Shown here piece by piece: positions 36,093-43,834 of a stretch of 64,000 bases of DNA. A model generated the notes under the pieces. That model was not told the origin of the DNA and did no database searches. It saw only the letters and a list, made by a program, of their open reading frames with translations. The DNA comes from Bradyrhizobium sp. 200. GTDB taxonomy: Bacteria; Pseudomonadota; Alphaproteobacteria; Rhizobiales; Xanthobacteraceae. Numbering within the stretch: position 1 is the stretch's first letter; each line of letters starts with the position of its first letter. The DNA is taken from assembly GCF_023100945.1 (NCBI RefSeq), contig NZ_CP064689.1:1470001-1534000 (forward strand), given 5' to 3'. The position numbers and the translations under genes were made by a program.

Positions 36093-36617
36093 TTAATCCC
36101 GCGCGACGATCTCGCGCTCGTCCCGATGAACGGTCTCGGTATTGTCCAAATTGCCGCCCCGGCGGCGCACCAGGAATTTCGGGCGGCGGGCGCGGATGGC
36201 GTTGTGGCGGCGGCGGCGGGAGGCCGGTTCGCTGTGGTCGTCTTCCGCCAATAGCGGCAGCGCGAGGATGTCGCTCCACATTTGCCAGGCGGTGGCGATC
36301 TCGTCGTGGTCGGAGCTCACGCACAGGGGAATGTTCAGCGAGGGATCGCGATGCGCCAGCACCAGCATCTGCGCGTCATCGAGACCACGCAGCGCGACGC
36401 CGAGAAAGTCGCTGACGCGAACGTTGATCGCCATCCGCATGCCCTTGACGGCACGGTGCAGCACGACACGCTCGCGATGAAGTTCTACTCTCCGCACGCC
36501 GCCGTCTGCGCGGGTGTCGTGCGCATGGAAGCTGAGCGGCAGAGAAAGAGGGTCGAGCCGCATGACACGGCTCGACCCGGCGGGATTGATCCCGCTTGTT
36601 GCTGTTTGACGCCTCAC
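36093..36617 (-). CDS. DUF6101-like protein of unknown function
   Basis: A 174-residue soluble protein. The start is GTG at 36615-36617 behind a GGGGAGA SD; an ATG 18 codons downstream (MRLDPLSLPLSF) is an alternative. The fold is beta-rich in the middle (RVELHRERVVLHRAVKGMRMAINV), with LVLAHRDPSLNIPLCVSSDHDEIATAWQMW helical after it. The C-terminus is basic (SRRRRHNAIRARRPKFLVRRR). I associate it with the DUF6101 family of Bradyrhizobium and relatives, with moderate confidence. The basic tail may contact RNA or membrane. Confidence 0.7.
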   Translation of the reverse strand: MRRQTATSGINPAGSSRVMRLDPLSLPLSFHAHDTRADGGVRRVELHRERVVLHRAVKGMRMAINVRVSDFLGVALRGLDDAQMLVLAHRDPSLNIPLCVSSDHDEIATAWQMWSDILALPLLAEDDHSEPASRRRRHNAIRARRPKFLVRRRGGNLDNTETVHRDEREIVARD

Positions 36618-36736
36618 GGCTCTTGTCTCCCCGCCGGGATTATGTTCCCGGTCGATACGCGAGACCTTAGCCGAGCGATTTCCGTTTCGCCTTAAAAAGC
36701 CTGGTTAAGGAGATGTCACCGGCCCTGGATCTTGCG

Positions 36737-36780
36737 GCATGATTGACAAGACCTTGGCACGCATGATTGACGAGACCTTG
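36737..36780. repeat. 24-bp-period direct tandem repeat
   Basis: GCATGATTGACAAGACCTTG at 36737-36756 is repeated at 36761-36780 with one change (GCATGATTGACGAGACCTTG). It lies in the leader of the TldE gene and may be part of a 32-residue open frame. Confidence 0.8.
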
Positions 36781-36837
36781 CGCAAATACCGAAATTGTTT
36801 GGCATTTGGCATCGCAAAATGCTTGAAATCCCTGTGA
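36739..36837 (+). CDS. Possible 32-aa small protein with an octapeptide repeat
   Basis: An ATG at 36739 opens 32 codons. The 24-bp repeat encodes MIDKTLAR and MIDETLRK in tandem, followed by YRNCLAFGIAKCLKSL, a basic amphipathic helix with two Cys. No SD at normal distance is seen; AAGGAG lies more than 20 bases upstream. It could instead be an operator repeat. Low confidence as a gene. Confidence 0.25.
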   Translation: MIDKTLARMIDETLRKYRNCLAFGIAKCLKSL

Positions 36838-36904
36838 ATCAGGCACATCTGAGGGCCTTGCCGGTTTGCGTTCCCGCTCGCTTCAAATGTCAGGGATTTT
36901 GTTT

Positions 36905-38308
36905 GTGAACTCTTCACCATCCAGCACTTCGCCGCTTTCGAAGGCGTCCGACGCTACCTCCGACCTGTTCGACCAATCGGCGCTCTCGACGCTGGCGCAG
37001 CGGCTGGTCGAGGCCGCAAAGCGGGCCGGCGCGGACGCCGCCGACGCGGTGGCGGTACGCGGCGTCTCGCAGGGCGTCGAAGTGCGCGATGGCCGGGTCG
37101 AGGAATCCGAGCGCTCCGAAGGCGACGACGTCGGATTGCGCGTATTGGTCGGGCAGCGCCAGGCCGTGGTCTCGACCAACGATATTTCCGGCGATGGCAT
37201 TGGAAAGCTCGCCGAGCGGGCCGTCGCGATGGCCCGCGTCGCGCCCGACGACAAATATGTCGGTCTCGCCGATCCCTCGCTGCTGGCGCACGAGTTCGCC
37301 GATCTCGATCTGCTCGATCGCGATATCCCGACGGTCAGCGAACTGGAACGCCGCGCCTGCGAGGCGGAAGCCGCGGGCCTTGCGGTCAAGGGCGTGACCA
37401 AATCAGGCAGCGCGTCCGCCTCGAGCGGCATCGGCGGCATGGTGCTGGTGACCTCGACCGGCTTCCACGGCTCATATCTGCGCTCCAGCCACGGCATCTC
37501 GATGACCGCGATATCGGGCGAAGGCACCAGCATGGAGCGCGATTACGATTACACCTCGGCCCCGCATGCCTCCGATCTCGCTTCGCCCGAAAGCGTCGGC
37601 CGCAGCGCAGGCGAGCGCACCGTGGCGCGCGCCAATCCGCGCAAGGTCGAGACCTGCAAGGTGCCGGTCGTGTACGATCCAAGGGTGTCGGGATCGCTGG
37701 TCGGCCATCTCGTCGGCGCCATCAACGGCGCCTCGATCGCGCGCAAGACCAGCTTTTTGAAAGACCGGATGGGCGAGCAATTGTTTGCAAGGAACATCCG
37801 CATCATCGACGATCCCTTGCGGGTGCGCGGCCTGCGGTCGCAGACCTTCGACGCCGAGGGTGTAAGAGTGAAGAAGGTCGCACTCATCGACGAGGGGGTG
37901 CTGACCACGTGGCTGCTCGATTGCGCGACCGCGCGCGAACTCGGGCTGGTCACCACGGGACATGCCCATCGTGGCGTTTCGTCGTCGCCGTCGCCGGGAT
38001 CGTATAATCTGCATCTTGAGGCCGGCGAGATGACGCCGAAGGAGCTGATCTCCGACATCAAGCAGGGCTTTTACGTCACCGACCTGATCGGCTCCGGTGT
38101 CAACGGGGTGACCGGCGATTACAGCCGCGGCGCCTCCGGATTCTGGATCGAGAACGGCGAGATCACTTACCCCGTCAGCGAGGTGACGATCGCGGGCCAT
38201 CTGCTGGCGATGTTCAAATCGCTGGTTCCCGCCAACGACCTGGAATTCCGCTATGGCGTCAACGCGCCGACGCTGCGCATCGAGGGCCTGACGCTTGGCG
38301 GACGCTGA
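36905..38308 (+). CDS. pmbA: TldD/PmbA family metallopeptidase (PmbA/TldE)
   Basis: A 467-residue TldE/PmbA-type protein. MLVTSTGFHGSYLRSSHGIS, VVYDPRVSGSLVGHLVGAINGASIARKTSFL, HRGVSSSPSPGSYN and NGVTGDYSRGASGFWIENGEITYPVSEVTIAGHL are family hallmarks. The proteins mature microcin-type peptides and degrade unfolded peptides together with TldD. I selected GTG at 36905 because AGGGA (36892-36896) is eight bases upstream; an ATG at 36887 is in frame but lacks an SD. It is the first gene of an envelope cluster. Confidence 0.93.
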   Translation: MNSSPSSTSPLSKASDATSDLFDQSALSTLAQRLVEAAKRAGADAADAVAVRGVSQGVEVRDGRVEESERSEGDDVGLRVLVGQRQAVVSTNDISGDGIGKLAERAVAMARVAPDDKYVGLADPSLLAHEFADLDLLDRDIPTVSELERRACEAEAAGLAVKGVTKSGSASASSGIGGMVLVTSTGFHGSYLRSSHGISMTAISGEGTSMERDYDYTSAPHASDLASPESVGRSAGERTVARANPRKVETCKVPVVYDPRVSGSLVGHLVGAINGASIARKTSFLKDRMGEQLFARNIRIIDDPLRVRGLRSQTFDAEGVRVKKVALIDEGVLTTWLLDCATARELGLVTTGHAHRGVSSSPSPGSYNLHLEAGEMTPKELISDIKQGFYVTDLIGSGVNGVTGDYSRGASGFWIENGEITYPVSEVTIAGHLLAMFKSLVPANDLEFRYGVNAPTLRIEGLTLGGR

Positions 38309-39104
38309 TATCGCCGACGCGGTCTGGGCGCGCGATGCCGCGCTGTTGCGGGATACCGTGCGCGAAGCCGGCGCGCTGGCGCTCTCGCTGTTCCGCACCG
38401 AGCTGAAGAACTGGACCAAGGGCGCCTCGTCGCCGGTCTCCGAGGCCGACATCGCCGTCAACGACCTCGTCGAGCGGCGGCTGCGCGTCGCGACGCCGGA
38501 ATATGGCTGGCTGTCGGAAGAGAGCGTCGACGATGACAGCCGCCTCGGCAAGGAACTGGTCTGGATCGTCGACCCGATTGACGGCACCCGCGCCTATCTC
38601 GCCGGCCGCGAAGACTGGTGCGTGAGCGTGGCGCTGGTCGCCGGCTCGGCGCCGGTGCTGGCGGCAGTGTTCGCGCCGGCCAGCGACGAATTCTTCTTCG
38701 CGGTTCATGGCCAGGGCACCACGCGCAACGAAAGGCCGGTGCGGGCGGCCGGCGGCACCGGCCTCGATTTTTCCCGCATGGCCGGCCCGAAGCCGCTGGT
38801 GCAGCGGCTGAGCACGTCACCGGATGAGATCACGCTGCATCCGCGAATCGGATCGCTGGCGCTCCGGCTGTGCCGGGTTGCGGACGGCGGCCTCGATGCC
38901 GCTTTTGCAGGCGGCCAGAGCCGCGACTGGGATCTTGCCGCGGCGAATTTGATCGTGCAGGAAGCGAATGGTAGAATGACCGCACTCTCGGGGGATGCGA
39001 TTGAGTATAATCGCCGGGAGGTGGTGCACGGGGTGCTGGTGGCGGCGGGACGTGATCGACATGCGCGCATTGTCGAGCATTTCCGGGATCATCGGTTGCC
39101 CTGA
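38295..39104 (+). CDS. CysQ/inositol-monophosphatase family phosphatase
   Basis: A 269-residue Mg-dependent phosphatase. SPVSEADIAVNDLVERRL, WLSEESVDDDSRLG, the metal-binding WIVDPIDGTRAYLAGREDW and the late WDLAAANLIVQEANG match the FIG superfamily (inositol monophosphatase or 3'(2'),5'-bisphosphate nucleotidase CysQ). The start is TTG at 38295 with GAGGG in front, overlapping pmbA by 14 bases. There is no in-frame ATG near the N-terminus. Position next to pmbA and DUF4170 fits the alphaproteobacterial cluster. Confidence 0.92.
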   Translation: MADADIADAVWARDAALLRDTVREAGALALSLFRTELKNWTKGASSPVSEADIAVNDLVERRLRVATPEYGWLSEESVDDDSRLGKELVWIVDPIDGTRAYLAGREDWCVSVALVAGSAPVLAAVFAPASDEFFFAVHGQGTTRNERPVRAAGGTGLDFSRMAGPKPLVQRLSTSPDEITLHPRIGSLALRLCRVADGGLDAAFAGGQSRDWDLAAANLIVQEANGRMTALSGDAIEYNRREVVHGVLVAAGRDRHARIVEHFRDHRLP

Positions 39105-39196
39105 ATCGGTCGAAATCCGCGCCGCAAATCATCCCGTCCACCCGCGATAGACGCTCTCACTCTTGCTTGCCGGGCATCTCGTTAGGAAAGACCATC

Positions 39197-39445
39197 ATGC
39201 CAGATAGTGCCCCGCAGCAACTGCTTCACCTCGTCATCGGCGGCGAGCTGACCGATCTCGAACACATCACGTTCAAGGATCTCGACCAGGTCGACATCGT
39301 CGGCGTGTATCCCAATTACGCATCCGCCCACGCGGCCTGGAAGGCGAAGGCGCAGCAGACCGTGGATAACGCCCACATGCGCTACTTCGTGGTTCACCTC
39401 CACCGGCTGCTCGATCCAGGTCAAGACACGAAGTCGTCCAGTTAA
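39197..39445 (+). CDS. DUF4170 family protein
   Basis: An 82-residue protein, MPDSAPQQLLHLVIGGEL onward, with FKDLDQVDIVGVYPNYASAHAAWKAKAQ and HMRYFVVHLHRLLDP. This is the DUF4170 family, small proteins of unknown function that sit between cysQ-like and DUF374 genes in alphaproteobacteria. The ATG at 39197 follows an aggaaag SD. An extension to 39167 is unlikely. It may assist lipopolysaccharide synthesis, judged only from the neighbourhood. Confidence 0.9.
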   Translation: MPDSAPQQLLHLVIGGELTDLEHITFKDLDQVDIVGVYPNYASAHAAWKAKAQQTVDNAHMRYFVVHLHRLLDPGQDTKSSS

Positions 39446-39457
39446 GAAGTCCTGCAG

Positions 39458-40171
39458 TTGAAACGATTCCTTCGCGATTTGCTGCGCAGCACCTGGGTTC
39501 AGCGCGCGCTGGGTGTGCTCGCGGCCGAATATCTGCGGCTGGTCTGGCTGACCAACCGCTTCAGCTATGAGCCGGCGGACGTCTATGACATCGTCGAGCC
39601 GGAGATGCCGGCGATCTTCGCGTTCTGGCACGGCCAGCATTTCATGACGCCGTTCATCAAGACCAAGGAGAGCCACCGTGCCAAGGTCTTGATCTCGCGG
39701 CACCGCGACGGCGAGTTCAACGCCATCGCCGCCGAGCGGCTCGGGATCGGAACCATCCGGGGTTCCGGCGATCATGGCGGCGCCTTTCACCGCAAGGGCG
39801 GCGTCGGCGCCTTCCGGGAAATGCTGCAGGCGCTGGAGGAAAAGTGGAACGTTGCTACCACCGCCGACGTGCCAAAACGGGCGCGGGTCGTGGGGCTGGG
39901 CATTATCATGCTGGCGCGGGAGTCCGGGCGGCCGATCATGCCGTTTGCGATGGTGACCTCCAGGTTCATCCGGTTGAAGAACTGGGACTCTACCACCATC
40001 AATTTACCATTCGGGCGCGGTGCCGTGGTCGGCATCGAACATGTATACGTTCCGCCGGATGCCGACGCCGAGACTATGGAAAAGCTGCGTCTTCAGGTAG
40101 AATCTTGTCTGAACGAAGCGACTCGTCGTGCCTACAAGGCCGTCGGGCGTCCGGAGGCCGCTCTTGGCTAA
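39458..40171 (+). CDS. DUF374 lysophospholipid-acyltransferase-like protein
   Basis: A 237-residue protein starting with TTG at 39458 (an AAGAAGT stretch lies in front). IFAFWHGQHFMTPFIKTKES, SRHRDGEFNAIAAERLGI, GTIRGSGDHGGAFHRKGGVGAFREML and ARVVGLGIIMLARESGRPIMP define the DUF374 family, related to LPLAT acyltransferases. The HG in WHGQH stands in for the acyltransferase HxxxxD region. Its constant neighbour is waaA, suggesting a role in lipid A or core assembly. It overlaps waaA by eight bases. Confidence 0.92.
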   Translation: MKRFLRDLLRSTWVQRALGVLAAEYLRLVWLTNRFSYEPADVYDIVEPEMPAIFAFWHGQHFMTPFIKTKESHRAKVLISRHRDGEFNAIAAERLGIGTIRGSGDHGGAFHRKGGVGAFREMLQALEEKWNVATTADVPKRARVVGLGIIMLARESGRPIMPFAMVTSRFIRLKNWDSTTINLPFGRGAVVGIEHVYVPPDADAETMEKLRLQVESCLNEATRRAYKAVGRPEAALG

Positions 40172-41468
40172 CTCGCTGCCGATGACGTTGCGCGTCTACC
40201 GGAAACTGTCGTTCGCGATGGTGCCGCTGTCGCCTGCGTTGATCAACCGGCGATTGAAGCTCGGCAAGGAAGACCCGGCGCGGGTCGGCGAGCGCCGTGG
40301 CATGAGCGCCGATGCTCGCCCGCCAGGTCCGCTGGTGTGGATTCACGGCGCCAGCGTCGGCGAAGTGCTCGCGGCGGCGGCATTGATCGAGCGGCTGCGG
40401 GCCTTGAACCTGCGCATCCTCCTGACCTCGGGCACGGTGACTTCGGCCGCGATCGTCGCCAAGCGGTTCCCGTCTGACGTCATCCATCAGTACGTGCCCT
40501 ACGACTCGCCGCGCTACGTCGCGCGATTCCTCGACCACTGGCGACCGTCGTTGGCGCTGTTCATCGAATCCGATCTGTGGCCGAACCTGATCCTGTCGAG
40601 CGCCGCGCGGCGGCTGCCGATGGTGCTGATCAACGGCCGGATGTCGCCGCGCTCGTTTCCGCGCTGGCAGCGGGTCCAAGGGACCATCTCGGCGTTGCTT
40701 GGCAAGTTCGACGTCTGCCTGGCACAGTCACAGACCGACGCGGATCGCTTCGCGACGCTGGGCAGCCGCAACGTCGTGGTTACGGGAAACCTCAAGCTCG
40801 ACGTTCCAGCGCCGCCGGCCGACGGCAACAAGCTGGATATGCTGATGTCGATGACACGCGGTCGGCCGGTCGTGGTCGCGGCCTCCACGCATCCCGGCGA
40901 GGAAGAAATCCTGACGGAAACGCACCGGGCGCTTGCCGGCTATTTTCCCAAGCTGCTGACCGTGATCGTGCCGCGGCACCCCGATCGCGGCGAGGCGATC
41001 GCACGCATGATCGCAGCTTCCGGCCTCAATCCGACCCTGCGCTCGCACGAGGACTTGCCTACCGCCACGACCGACATCTACGTCGCCGACACCATGGGTG
41101 AACTGGGGTTGTTCTACCGCCTGGCGCCGATCGTGTTCATGGGCGGATCGCTGGTCGAGCGCGGCGGACAGAATCCGATCGAGGCGATCAAGCTCGGGGC
41201 GTCGATCATCCACGGCCCCCACGTCTTCAATTTCACCGACGTCTATGAAGCCCTCGATTCCGCCGGCGGCGCGCGGCTGGCCGATACGCAGGAAGCGTTG
41301 GTCAATCAGTTCGGGCAGATGCTCGCCGATCCCAAGGCGCGCGAAGCCGTGCTTGCCGCATCCGAGCGCGTGGTCGGGCAGCTCGGCGGTGCGCTGGAGC
41401 GAACGCTCTCTGCGCTCGAACCATATCTGCTGCAGTTGCGGATCGAGATGGGAGCCGCCAATGCGTGA
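40164..41468 (+). CDS. waaA: 3-deoxy-D-manno-octulosonic acid (Kdo) transferase WaaA
   Basis: A 434-residue GT30 enzyme that moves Kdo from CMP-Kdo to lipid IVA at the inner membrane. RPPGPLVWIHGASVGEVLAAAALIERL, GTVTSAAIVAKRFP, ALFIESDLWPNLI, INGRMSPRSFPRWQ and EEEILTETH, MGGSLVERGGQNPIEAI are diagnostic. I place the start at TTG 40164, where GGAGG at 40153-40157 gives ideal spacing and the gene overlaps the DUF374 stop. An ATG at 40182 and GTG at 40128 are alternatives. Confidence 0.95.
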   Translation: MANSLPMTLRVYRKLSFAMVPLSPALINRRLKLGKEDPARVGERRGMSADARPPGPLVWIHGASVGEVLAAAALIERLRALNLRILLTSGTVTSAAIVAKRFPSDVIHQYVPYDSPRYVARFLDHWRPSLALFIESDLWPNLILSSAARRLPMVLINGRMSPRSFPRWQRVQGTISALLGKFDVCLAQSQTDADRFATLGSRNVVVTGNLKLDVPAPPADGNKLDMLMSMTRGRPVVVAASTHPGEEEILTETHRALAGYFPKLLTVIVPRHPDRGEAIARMIAASGLNPTLRSHEDLPTATTDIYVADTMGELGLFYRLAPIVFMGGSLVERGGQNPIEAIKLGASIIHGPHVFNFTDVYEALDSAGGARLADTQEALVNQFGQMLADPKAREAVLAASERVVGQLGGALERTLSALEPYLLQLRIEMGAANA

Positions 41469-42462
41469 GCCGGGCTTCTGGCACGGCCCGGCTTCGCTCA
41501 ACTCGCATCTCCTGAAACCGCTCGCCGCGCTGTATGGCGCCATCGCCGCACAGCGCCTGCAGCGCAAGGGATTGCATGCCGGCATTCCGGTGCTCTGCGT
41601 CGGCAATTATCACGTCGGCGGCGCCGGCAAGACGCCGACCGTGCTGGCGCTGGCGAAGCTGCTGCGCGAACTCGGCGAGACGCCGGTCGTGCTCAGCCGC
41701 GGCTATGGCGGCGAACTGCGCGGGCCGGTCAGGGTCGATCCTGTCAGGCACCCGGCTTCCGATGTCGGCGACGAGCCATTGATGCTGGCAGGCGCGCTGC
41801 CGGTGGTGGTGTCGCGCAATCGCGCCGATGGCGTGCCGCTGGCGCGGGCGCAGGGCGCGACCGTGATCCTGATGGACGACGGCTTCCAGAGCCCGGCGGT
41901 CGTCAAGGACGCATCCCTGATCGTGATCGACAGCGAGCGCGGGCTCGGCAACGGACAGGTGTTTCCCGCCGGTCCCCTGCGTGCGCCGCTGCGGCCGCAA
42001 CTGGCGCGCACCGACGCGCTCATCGTTGTCGGCAACGGCAGTGCTGCTGAATCGGTTGCGGCCGCGATCACGGCGCAAGGCAAGCCGGTGTTATCGGCGC
42101 ATCTGAAGCCGGATGAGGCGCAGGTCGCACAGCTTCGGGGCCAGCGCGTGCTGGCGTTCGCCGGCATCGGCGATCCCACGCGATTCTTCAACACGCTTCA
42201 CTCCAGCGGCATCGAAGTGGTGGAGCAGCGCGCCTTCGCCGATCATCATGCGTATTCGCAAAGCCAGATCGAAAGCCTGATCGCCGAGGCGAAACGTGGT
42301 GGGCTGACGCTGGTGACGACGGAAAAGGATCTGGCGCGCTTAAGGGATTGGTCGCAGCAAATCGTGCCGTTCCCTGTGACGCTCGAATTCGACGACGCGC
42401 CGCTGCTGCGGAAATTCGTCACCGACCGGTTGTTCAAGGCGCGCGAGAGCAAAGAACCGTAG
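41461..42462 (+). CDS. lpxK: Tetraacyldisaccharide 4'-kinase LpxK
   Basis: A 333-residue kinase that phosphorylates the lipid A precursor. GNYHVGGAGKTPTVLALAKLL (Walker A, from residue 49), LSRGYGGELRGPVRV, DVGDEPLMLAG, ILMDDGFQSPAV and FAGIGDPTRFF are the family motifs. It overlaps waaA by eight bases and is the last gene of the cluster. The TAG stop is the second to fourth base of repeat C2, so the repeat boundary coincides with the stop codon. Confidence 0.95.
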   Translation: MREPGFWHGPASLNSHLLKPLAALYGAIAAQRLQRKGLHAGIPVLCVGNYHVGGAGKTPTVLALAKLLRELGETPVVLSRGYGGELRGPVRVDPVRHPASDVGDEPLMLAGALPVVVSRNRADGVPLARAQGATVILMDDGFQSPAVVKDASLIVIDSERGLGNGQVFPAGPLRAPLRPQLARTDALIVVGNGSAAESVAAAITAQGKPVLSAHLKPDEAQVAQLRGQRVLAFAGIGDPTRFFNTLHSSGIEVVEQRAFADHHAYSQSQIESLIAEAKRGGLTLVTTEKDLARLRDWSQQIVPFPVTLEFDDAPLLRKFVTDRLFKARESKEP

Positions 42463-42574
42463 CCCGGATGGAGCCAACGGATCGCGCGAACGCGCGCCCG
42501 ATGACAGGCTCCGCGAAATCCGGGAAATCGCGCTGGAGTGGACCCCGGATTGCGCTTCGCTCCATCCGGGCTAC
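42458..42574. repeat. Palindromic repeat family C, copy C2, at the lpxK stop
   Basis: cgtagcccggatggag on the left is inverted as ctccatccgggctac on the right. Compared with C1 the left arm is interrupted by about 35 extra bases (from 42475). The TAG of lpxK lies in its first bases. Confidence 0.85.
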
Positions 42575-42583
42575 AAGGCCGTC

Positions 42584-42811
42584 CTATTCCTGCGACTTCA
42601 GCGCACCGGGAAAATGCCGCTGCAGCACGGCGGTCGGGACCGAATAGGCCTCCTGCAGATCGACGCTCCAGTATTTCAATTCGTCGAGCGGGATCCGCAC
42701 GTCGGTGATGGCGCAGCGCACATAGGTTCCGGGCGAGATCACGCGGAAATCGCCGTCCAAATATTGCACCTGCGCTTCGCCATGGCCCGAGGGACCGAAC
42801 TTATTGAGCAC
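42584..42811 (-). CDS. DUF2093 family protein
   Basis: A protein of about 75 residues. LNKFGPSGHGEAQVQYLDGDFRV, SPGTYVRCAITDVRIPLDELKYWSVDLQEAY and SVPTAVLQRHFP identify the DUF2093 family, whose role is unknown. I prefer GTG at 42811, where GGAG lies about nine bases upstream. A longer reading from ATG 42883 would place a 10-bp GC hairpin (42829-42852) inside the gene and adds a non-family N-terminus. Confidence 0.85.
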   Translation of the reverse strand: MLNKFGPSGHGEAQVQYLDGDFRVISPGTYVRCAITDVRIPLDELKYWSVDLQEAYSVPTAVLQRHFPGALKSQE

Positions 42812-42828
42812 CGTCAAACTCTCCGATC

Positions 42829-42852
42829 GGCCGGCCGCCCGTGCGGCCGGCC
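42829..42852. promoter_or_regulatory. Perfect 10-bp GC hairpin upstream of the DUF2093 gene
   Basis: GGCCGGCCGC-CCGT-GCGGCCGGCC. It lies between two possible starts of the DUF2093 gene and would be in its 5' leader. On the forward strand it is followed by TTAAGTATATTTT, so it could also act as a weak terminator for forward transcripts. Confidence 0.5.
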
Positions 42853-43000
42853 TTAAGTATATTTTCCGGATTCGATCTATCATAAATAGGTCGTACTGTC
42901 CGCCCCGGAAACTGACCTACTTGTGATGATTTTGTGCCGAGGTGCATGATAGCGTGAATTTTACCGAGCCCGCAGCGTGATACCGATCCGACAGAGACCG

Positions 43001-43834
43001 ATGCGCCTGTTGTCAGCAACGCTATCCCTGACGCTCCTTGCTGCGGTCTGTACGGCCGGTGCCGCGCCGTTGCCGGCCCCGCGCCAGGTCGATATCCCGG
43101 CGACCGGTCTGACCCTGCATGCCCAGCTCTACAAGCCCGATGGTGACGGCCCGTTTCCCACCGTGATCGCGCTGCATGGCTGCGGCGGATTGGGCGGGCA
43201 GTCCGAGCCGGTGCAGTTGCGCTACCGCGACTGGGCGGAACAACTGTTGAAGGCCGGCCATGCGGTGCTGCTGCCGGACAGTTACAGTTCGCGGGAGCTC
43301 GGCCCGCAATGCCGCGACAAGGAGCGCCGCGTGCTGGCCCGCCGCGAGCGTGTGGCCGATGTCAATGCATCGCGGCAATGGCTGTTGCAGCAGCCCTGGG
43401 CCGCGCGTGACCGGATCAGCCTGATGGGATGGGCGAACGGCGCCAGCGCGGTGTTGTGGGCGGTGCGTCCGCAACTGGCGTCGCGCAGTGCTGTGCCGGA
43501 TTTCCGCTCGGCCATCGCGTTCTATCCGGATTGCCGGATCTCGTATGGCCTCGGCTGGAGCACGCGGGTGCCGACGCTGCTGCTGATCGGCGCGCAGGAC
43601 GACGTCAGCTCGCCGTTAGCCTGCCGCCAGATGGTGGAGGGTGCGCGTGGTCGCAGCGCGCTCGCGCAGATCGTGGTCTATCCCGGCGCAGCCCACGATT
43701 TCGACCGCGCCAACCTGCCGCTGCGGGCGATCGCAGGCTCCGACGCCGCGTTGCCTGAGCGCGGTCATATCGGCTCCGATGCGGATGCGCGCAAGGACGC
43801 GCAGCGGCGCGTCGCGGAGTGGCTGGCGCGCTAG
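43001..43834 (+). CDS. Exported dienelactone-hydrolase-family protein lacking the catalytic nucleophile
   Basis: A 277-residue protein with a signal peptide ([22 protein letters not shown]); the ATG at 43001 was preferred over GTG 42977. Domain: [12 protein letters not shown] (about 56-66), [12 protein letters not shown], the elbow [11 protein letters not shown] (141-151), [10 protein letters not shown] (Asp200/201) and GAAHDFDR (His232). The nucleophile position, Ser or Cys in active relatives (GW-S-NGG), is Ala145 (codon GCG). Acid and His remain. Either the enzyme is inactive or it uses another residue. The stop shares CTAG with xseA. Confidence 0.85.
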   Translation: MRLLSATLSLTLLAAVCTAGAAPLPAPRQVDIPATGLTLHAQLYKPDGDGPFPTVIALHGCGGLGGQSEPVQLRYRDWAEQLLKAGHAVLLPDSYSSRELGPQCRDKERRVLARRERVADVNASRQWLLQQPWAARDRISLMGWANGASAVLWAVRPQLASRSAVPDFRSAIAFYPDCRISYGLGWSTRVPTLLLIGAQDDVSSPLACRQMVEGARGRSALAQIVVYPGAAHDFDRANLPLRAIAGSDAALPERGHIGSDADARKDAQRRVAEWLAR

